Below, piece by piece: positions 57,906-64,000 of a stretch of 64,000 nt of DNA. Both the position numbers and the translations under genes were made by a program. The stretch is taken from positions 3,833,501 to 3,897,500 of the forward strand of contig CM018035.1 in NCBI GenBank assembly GCA_008638375.1. Reading direction: 5' to 3'. This DNA is from Nyssa sinensis. Taxonomy: Eukaryota; Streptophyta; Magnoliopsida; Cornales; Nyssaceae. The notes under the pieces are model-generated. The model was given only the letters and a program-made list of their open reading frames with translations, was not told where the DNA came from and searched no databases. Each line of letters opens with the position of its first letter. The first letter of the stretch is position 1.

Positions 57906-59343
57906 GACCTCTTGCATGAATTTTTATATCTTTTATAATATATTTTTTACAATTAAAATTAAATCATTGTATCTTACATAAAGTATATACATAGTTTAAG
58001 GAAAAAAAACTTACCAAGCCCTATGTATCGCGTCTTTTATGGATGCTATTGTAAACATGCTATTGACCACATATTTGGGCCACTTTAGAGGGTTTGCTCC
58101 CTTACAAACTGGTAGTCACTCTCTTTTTAAAGGTTCGTTTATGTCTTTTCTAGTAGAATATTACCTTGGCCAATTATTACTATGATTTAGCAGCTAATTT
58201 TTAAGTAAGCCAACAACGATCAGTTAAGTTGGGAAAACTATGTCCGTAGGGCAATTTAGTTTCATAATAAAGGAATAAAAATGGCATTAGCAAAAATTAG
58301 ATGCCAATAGCCTAAATATAGGCTCACAACCAACTCTCTCTATTGAATGAAACCTCTCTCTTCCTTCTTATGCATATATAAGAATTCTGAGATAATACAA
58401 ATTTGAATTATATGTATGCTATTGGATTAATGGCATTAGCAAAAATTGATTGTGGAAGTAACAAGTTTGAAATAATACAACTCTAAGACAACTTGACTTG
58501 TCTTCATTTCAATTCAAATCTCTCACATTGTGGGACTCATTCCATTTTATTATAGTTAGGCCTCACTTTTATGTAAAAAAAATGGTTATTTCTCAATTCC
58601 TTTAAGACATATAAACAATTTTTTTTTTTTTTCTGTTATCACGATCTCTTAATTTTAAAATGTTCAATGAATATATTTTTTTTTCACAACCTAACCGGTA
58701 ACATTTTTTTCTCAATTAAACAATGTAAAAGTATACAAAATGTTTAATTTTTAAGAATTTTTACTCTCCTATCTTCCTTTGATCAAACACTATATTACAA
58801 AATAGATTAGAAAAATTAGTCAATACATGCAAATAATATAACTCGAAAATCTTGTAATATCAATTAATGCACGGTCTCAAAAGGATATATATGTTTTTTC
58901 TATTAATATTTTTTAAAAATTCGTTAAAACAAAGAAACTCATTAATTAGCATTATTTGATAAAACAAAAAATAAAATAATAACTAATAGTCGTACAAAAT
59001 TAATTTTAAATCAGTAAAATAAAAAAATTTAAAATAATAAACTTTTAAATTAATTTTTACTTGACATATTCAATATTCAATGATATTTAAACATCCTTTT
59101 TAAGAAAAAAATTATTTTTAAGTGATAGCTCATATCAAATGATTTTTTTTTTTTTTTTGTTGGTATTAAACATTTAATTGGATTTATGAAAGTAATTTTT
59201 CTTTTTAATCTTATCTCCTTTTAGGCTTTTAGGGGTATAATTGTCCAATCGGTTAAAATCCAATAATCCAGTTTAACTTTGACAAAAAGAATAAGGTAAA
59301 AAAGAAGAAGATAAGATGGTGGCCATTTTTTCCATTTTGGTTT
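57906..59343. other. AT-rich intergenic, nothing identified
   Basis: Long A and T runs without open frames or repeat pairs that I can support. Confidence 0.5.
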
Positions 59344-59365
59344 TGGGCCTTTTGGATTAGGGTTT
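59344..59365 (+). promoter_or_regulatory. Site II plus telo-box promoter pair
   Basis: TGGGCC (59344-59349) and TTAGGGTTT (59357-59365) lie eight bases apart. This pairing is typical of plant promoters for ribosomal-protein and other translation or housekeeping genes. Confidence 0.55.
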
Positions 59366-59453
59366 CACGATCGATAAAAAGAGCTTAAACACAGACCAGC
59401 AAGAAACTGAAGAAAGAAGAAGAGACTCTACGCAACCCCACCAGTCTTTCTAG
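59366..59453 (+). other. Candidate 5' untranslated exon of an unidentified gene
   Basis: Downstream of the site II/telo-box pair lies a purine-rich leader (GAAACTGAAGAAAGAAGAAG) and then a donor TCTAG|GTATCG at 59453/59454. This layout resembles a leader exon with an intron in the 5' untranslated region. No coding exon of a known family was found before the LINE remnants, so the gene is unidentified or lost. Confidence 0.3.
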
Positions 59454-60145
59454 GTATCGACTGCTCTCTTTTTCTCTCAAGCTTTTTCTACCACTGTTTT
59501 CTCTCTTTATGATCCATGTCCTGTTTTATGGTTCGAGTAATGAGTTATATGAGAGAGCTCATGATATCGAAACCTTTAATGCCTGCATCGGTTGATAGTT
59601 CCATCGCTTACTTGCATTCCGATGTGTCGAGATTATTGCTGTGAATTGTTATTCTATTTCGTACTCCATGGTTTAATGTGTGGATATCGATTATTCATCA
59701 CTTGTTTGCATTTTGATGTTTAATTCGAATAATATAGATAGGTAGTGTTGAGATTCTTTGAAAATGATTTTACTGGCCATAGTTTTGGACCATTTATGCT
59801 TCATACCTAAAAATTAGTTGCTGAGTCTCTGATGCGCCCATAAAACACAGTGCAAGATTCGAAAGTAGGCAGTGTATTACTAGTTTGTTTTCTACAGTTT
59901 TTGTCATTAAGAAATGGAGGGGTATGCACCATCAAAATTGGATTGGAGTTAATAACTTTTTGATTACTGGGAAAATTAGTAGAAGTAGTCCAAATTTCAA
60001 GTGTTTGATTAAGCATCTGAGAAAGCAAGTAATCTTAACTATTCATTTTTGGAAACCAAAACATCATTTCAGTATGAGTTCTGTATTATTTTTTCCTTTA
60101 CTTCCTTTCCTTTCAGCATCCAAATGGAGTAACTGTCCAGCTGAT

Positions 60146-60180
<35 letters not shown>

Positions 60181-62390
60181 GACCCTCCTCGACATGTTGT
60201 CACTAGTACGATTGATATATTTTATCTAAATACTTATCAAATAAAATATTTTATTGAAAATGAAGAATTCTAGTTGCATGATATCAGTTATTTATTTTGG
60301 AGTTCCAAATATAGATGTGAATTAAGTGAAATTTTGTGCAACTATATGCTTCTGAAAAGTTTAATGCTTAGGTTTGTGATGAAGATTTAAATAATGTTGA
60401 GAAAACTCTTAATCAATTGAAAATAGTTATTACTTTATGTCAAATATGGAAAATTCTAATCATTTGAGAAGAGTTATGGGTTCAAGTGAAAGACGAAAAA
60501 TTTTGAGGTAGCAATGCAACATGAATATATTGTTTTTACCTGTCAATGACATGAGGGTCTCATCTTAAATAGGCTTTATGAATTAATTTTGTTACTCAAG
60601 AAGTTTGATTGGTCTTAAAGGGATGAATATGCAATTGATTGCAAAGTGGTTAAAATAAAATTTCCCAAACCCATGAATTAGGTTTACACACCATCAGTTG
60701 CTAGACAATAATATTTCTTTTGAAGAAAAAGAAGAAAAAATGCCTTGTAATGATCTGATAATACAAAAGCCTTGAGAAAGCATACTAAACATTCTTTCTA
60801 GTGCCTTTGATTTAATAAAAAAATGTTAATTATATTCAACCCATTGTAAGTAGGCTCATTTTTACAAAGACATGACATTAATTCCTCCTGTAGTGGCAAC
60901 TAAACTACAAATTGTGACTGAGCTGATAGCCTTTTAATAAGAAATATACATTATCTAAAAGACCTTTTTTTGTTTCTCTTCTCTTCTCTTCTCTTCTCGG
61001 CTCTATTTCTCTCTTTATTGCTCTCTCTCTAAATTCACTACTCCAAACCCACTGCAAACATCTCTCTCTCTCTTTTTTCAACTTTTGCCATCTAAAACCA
61101 AATTCACCATTTCTCTCTCTCTCTCTCTCACACACTCTCTCTTGCTCTCATTATCTCACTTGCTCTCTTTCTAACACACCTGTAAACCCACATATGTTCC
61201 AAATTAATATTCCTCAAACAAAGCAAAAGAAGAATACAAGTAGATATTTTACCTCCATCAACCAATCCCACTTCATACCACCAAACCCACAATACAAATA
61301 ACTGAAAACGAAACCAAAATGCATTGTGAAGAAGAAATTGATATCAATATGTAAGGCCAAAAGGCTATATTATGTAGTAGTCTTTTTTATGCAAGGTGTG
61401 GGGAGGGGTAGATTGGAGAAAATGTAATCTTCGAAATTATTTTTTCACACAATGGCTGTTCTCAAATTTGCGTTCTCACACTTACTATCTTGTGCATTTT
61501 ACCATTGCACTAAGCAATAAGCATGTAAAATTTGATTGATTTTTTAGAAAAAAAATATTTGGAGAGTATAATTTTGAAAATTGGGTCTGGAAAAAGTGCA
61601 TGTATGAACTACTACTTTATAGATTTGAGATCTTTGATGGCTATTGGAAGAAAGCCACTATTCGTTTTGGTGTCGAAGTGGGTGCATTAAGAAGGGAAGG
61701 GGTGATCTGTGTTGAAGTGGTTGCATTGTGTTGTTAGTGATGGTTGAAATCAATGGTGAAGATGATGTTATTTTTGTAAATTGTTACGGGGGTGGGAGAA
61801 AATAGTGAGAGAAAGTAAGAAAGAGTGATGGAAGAAGAGATAGTGTTGAGAGTGGTATTCGGTGGTGCTATGGTTGTTTGGTGTTGTTTTAGGAACATGA
61901 AAAAGGAAAAAAGGAATAAAAAGAGAAAAAATTCATAAGGGTATATGTGAGATGCATTGATTGATTTTGGATTTCCCAACACTCTTAAGGATTTTCTATT
62001 TTGTCATTTATTCTCACTAGAAGGTTCCCTTGGTGGATATTTCCATGAAAATGGTGCTTTCCTCATGCATTTTAAAAATTACGAGTTTGATGAATTTGAG
62101 TCTTATTTGTGCCTTTAGTCCTAGAATGCCTATATAGACCAATATCGTTTTCTTTATTGAAATTAACTAATTAATTTTGTTTACAAAATGTGAAAGTTAT
62201 TACTAGTAATAAAGAAGTCACCATAATTTTCTGTTTTAGATGTTGAGACTTGTAAAAATTGACCACATAGTATTGAATGTCTAATGCACTTCTCTTTTAA
62301 AATAAATGGTTTCCATCTTGCTTTATACCCTGCTTTATTATTTTTAATATCAGATATAAGATTTACTTATAAAAAAAAATCAGATCTAAG
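59454..62390. other. Intron or intergenic, with (AT)n and CT-rich tracts
   Basis: Holds an (AT)n run at 60149-60177 and a strongly pyrimidine-rich stretch with CTCTT and CT repeats at 60966-61145. Open frames here are low-complexity and are not supported as genes. Confidence 0.45.
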
Positions 62391-62514
62391 ATTTGAACAC
62401 AAGATGTGGTCAGGAGTGTTTGGGACGTAGAGGAGTGGAGTGGTGTGAATTAGGGGCCAGGGGAATTCCAGTAGTTGTTCACAAGTGTAATTGTTGTTGT
62501 TTTTTTTTTGGTTT

Positions 62515-62532
62515 GGGGGGGGGGGGGGGGGG
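62515..62532 (+). repeat. 18-base G homopolymer
   Basis: A run of 18 G residues shortly before the LINE remnant. Confidence 0.95.
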
Positions 62533-62639
62533 TAAGGGAAATTGGCGCTGGTTAAAATTAAATAGGAGGCTCTGTTTTGCATTGTTGTTGACTTTAATGT
62601 GGTTAGATAATGTCGTGAAAGAATGGGATGCTGGGGAAT

Positions 62640-63850
62640 AACTAGGGCTATGAAGGAATTTTCTAACTTTATTGATGATTTTAGGCTTACTAATCCTTGC
62701 TTGGAATGAGAGATGTTTACTTGGGATAATGGTTGAGAGAATTCTTCTGTTTCGTGGTTGGTTAGGTTCCTTGTATCTATGGAATGCGAGGAACATTTTC
62801 TGATGTAACTCATATTTGTCTTTCTTGACCGATTTCAAATCATGTGACAATTATTTTGGATTGTGGTGTGAGAAGGGGAAAAGTTTGTTTTGCTTTGAGA
62901 ACATTTGGTTAAGAGAGGAGAGTATGGATTGTGGTGTGTGAAGGGGAAAAGATTGTTCTGCTTTGATAACATGTGGTTAAGAGAGAAGGGTTTTGTTGAT
63001 ATGGTGAAAGGGTGGTGGGTGAGCCAGGATTTGTAATGGCCTTAAACTTCAAGGCTTAAAGAAGATTTGAAGACATGGAATAAGGATGTCTTTGAGAAGT
63101 TTGAAGTTTAGAAGGTAGTATTGCTCCTAGCAATTAGAGTTGGATGTAAGGAAGAGTAAGGTGTGCTATCTAGCAAATGGAGGATGGGGAGAGAGAGGAG
63201 AAGACACGGGAATTGGGGAAACTTATTATCTCGGAAGAGATTAGTTGTAGGAAAACACGAGGCTTTGTGGCTTTGAGAAGAAAACAAGGGTACGAAAGTT
63301 TCCCTTCTAATAATGAATGTGCATGGAAGAGCGAAACCCTATTACTTAAATTGTTATAGGAGGGGAGGTGTTGAGCTCAAAGGATGAGGTGAAAAGGGAT
63401 ATTGTGCACTTTTATGAGTTTTGGATCGATTAGAGTTTCATACCTTTGTGGAGGAGGACACGACTTGGTTAGAAAGACTGTTTTCCATAAAGGAGGTCTA
63501 GTAGGCTCTATTCAGATGTGATGGTGACAAGGCTATGGTGTCAAATGGCTTTACTATTTTTTTTTGCAAAAGTATTGGGTAGTGGTAAAAGATGATGTGA
63601 TGGTGGTCTTCGATTCATTTTTTTTTCCCGAGGTATGTTCTAGAAAAGTTTCTATGCCACCTTTGTAGCCTTAATTCCCAAGGAAGGAAGAGCTCTTGAC
63701 ATTAGGGATTTCAGACTTAGTAGTCTAGTGGGATGCATTTGCAAATTGTTAGTTAAGGTGTTGGCTCTAAGAATGAAGACAGTTATGGGGATTGTGATTT
63801 CAGAGTTGTAGAATGGGAGACAAATTTTGGATGTGATGCTTATAGCTAAG
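62640..63850 (+). mobile_element. LINE-1 ORF2 remnant (endonuclease end and RT start)
   Basis: Fragments read in plant LINE-1 order. Endonuclease-end sequence comes first (MKEFSNFIDDFRLTNP, FTWDNG, PISNHVTIILDCG, FCFENIWL). A linker follows (LKEDLKTWNKDVFEK). RT start sequence comes last (ALIPKEGRALDIRDFRL, SLVGCICKLLVKVLALRMK, NGRQILDVMLIA). Many stops and several frameshifts break it. A duplication of about 70 bases repeats ATTGTGGTGTG-GAAGGGGAAAAG at 62854 and 62928. The LINE match ends abruptly near 63850, before the core RT motifs. It is a dead, 5'-truncated or deleted copy. Confidence 0.85.
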
Positions 63851-64000
63851 TGTTAGCCCCTTGAAGGGTTGACACAGCCATGGCATTGGTGAGTCTCAGC
63901 CAATGCCAAGGCCAAGGTGGGGGTGGCTTGTCATGGGCACCCTTACTTGAAGATTGAGATGCCTTGGAATTATATTCCAGACTTGGAATTACATTCATGA
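63851..64000. other. Unrelated sequence abutting the LINE remnant
   Basis: LINE similarity stops at 63850, and the sequence TGTTAGCCCCTTGAAGG begins. It holds two copies of a GGCATTGG/GCCAATGCC-type word and a partial repeat, TATTCCAGACTTGGAATTAC. It could be the start of another element that continues outside the window. Confidence 0.3.

Noticed and set aside
60905..61135. Minus-strand frame rich in Glu and Arg
   Set aside because: It is the translation of CT/GA simple repeats, not a protein.
1..64000. tRNA, rRNA, CRISPR arrays or organelle DNA
   Set aside because: No cloverleaf-like boxes, conserved rRNA words, regular spacer arrays or plastid/mitochondrial genes were seen by eye. A tRNAscan or Infernal run would be decisive.

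Overview
The window is nuclear DNA of a flowering plant, almost certainly a eudicot. It is AT-rich with long introns carrying U2-type splice sites and plant TATA boxes, and it holds Ty1/copia, TRIM, hAT-like, MULE-like, Harbinger-like and LINE-1 relics. I cannot name the species. No rRNA, tRNA, CRISPR or bacterial feature was seen.

Layout. 1-1171 is the 3' end of a decayed Ty1/copia element. 1739-2077 (minus) is an orphan first exon of a sulfate-transporter-family gene; its upstream region carries a 1.38 kb non-autonomous LTR element (2282-3665). 4362-4662 is an HSP90 fragment. 6350-12477 looks like a MULE-type element with long inverted ends, split by a very young full-length copia element (7556-12161, 320 bp LTRs differing at one base, TSD CAAAC, intact 1305-codon gag-pol). 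13494-18227 (minus) is a complete 13-exon SULTR3;4-like gene, with a 245 bp TRIM element (18733-18977) behind its promoter. 18983-31860 is repeat-rich DNA without a gene I can support.

Two tandem, same-strand copies of the coatomer beta' subunit gene follow. Copy A (32010-36312) has 10 exons and encodes only the N-terminal WD40 propeller (318 aa) with a new tail. Copy B (39626-55460, 24 exons, 914 codons when the family frame is followed) is the full-length gene, but as written it has one extra base in exon 4 that would stop translation early in exon 5. Copy B also has splice sites for an alternative C-terminus whose terminal exon lies at 56311. From 59344 there is an orphan housekeeping-type promoter (site II plus telo-box), and the window ends in LINE-1 remnants.

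How they fit together. SULTR3;4-type proteins are membrane anion transporters, and beta'-COP is a coat subunit for Golgi-to-ER retrieval. They share neighbourhood, not pathway. The theme is local duplication followed by decay: an orphan SULTR exon, a possible second SULTR relic near 37.3 kb, and a truncated coatomer copy beside a full-length one. The best candidate for something undescribed is the stand-alone beta'-COP propeller, which keeps the residues I recall for dilysine cargo binding but lacks everything needed for coat assembly.
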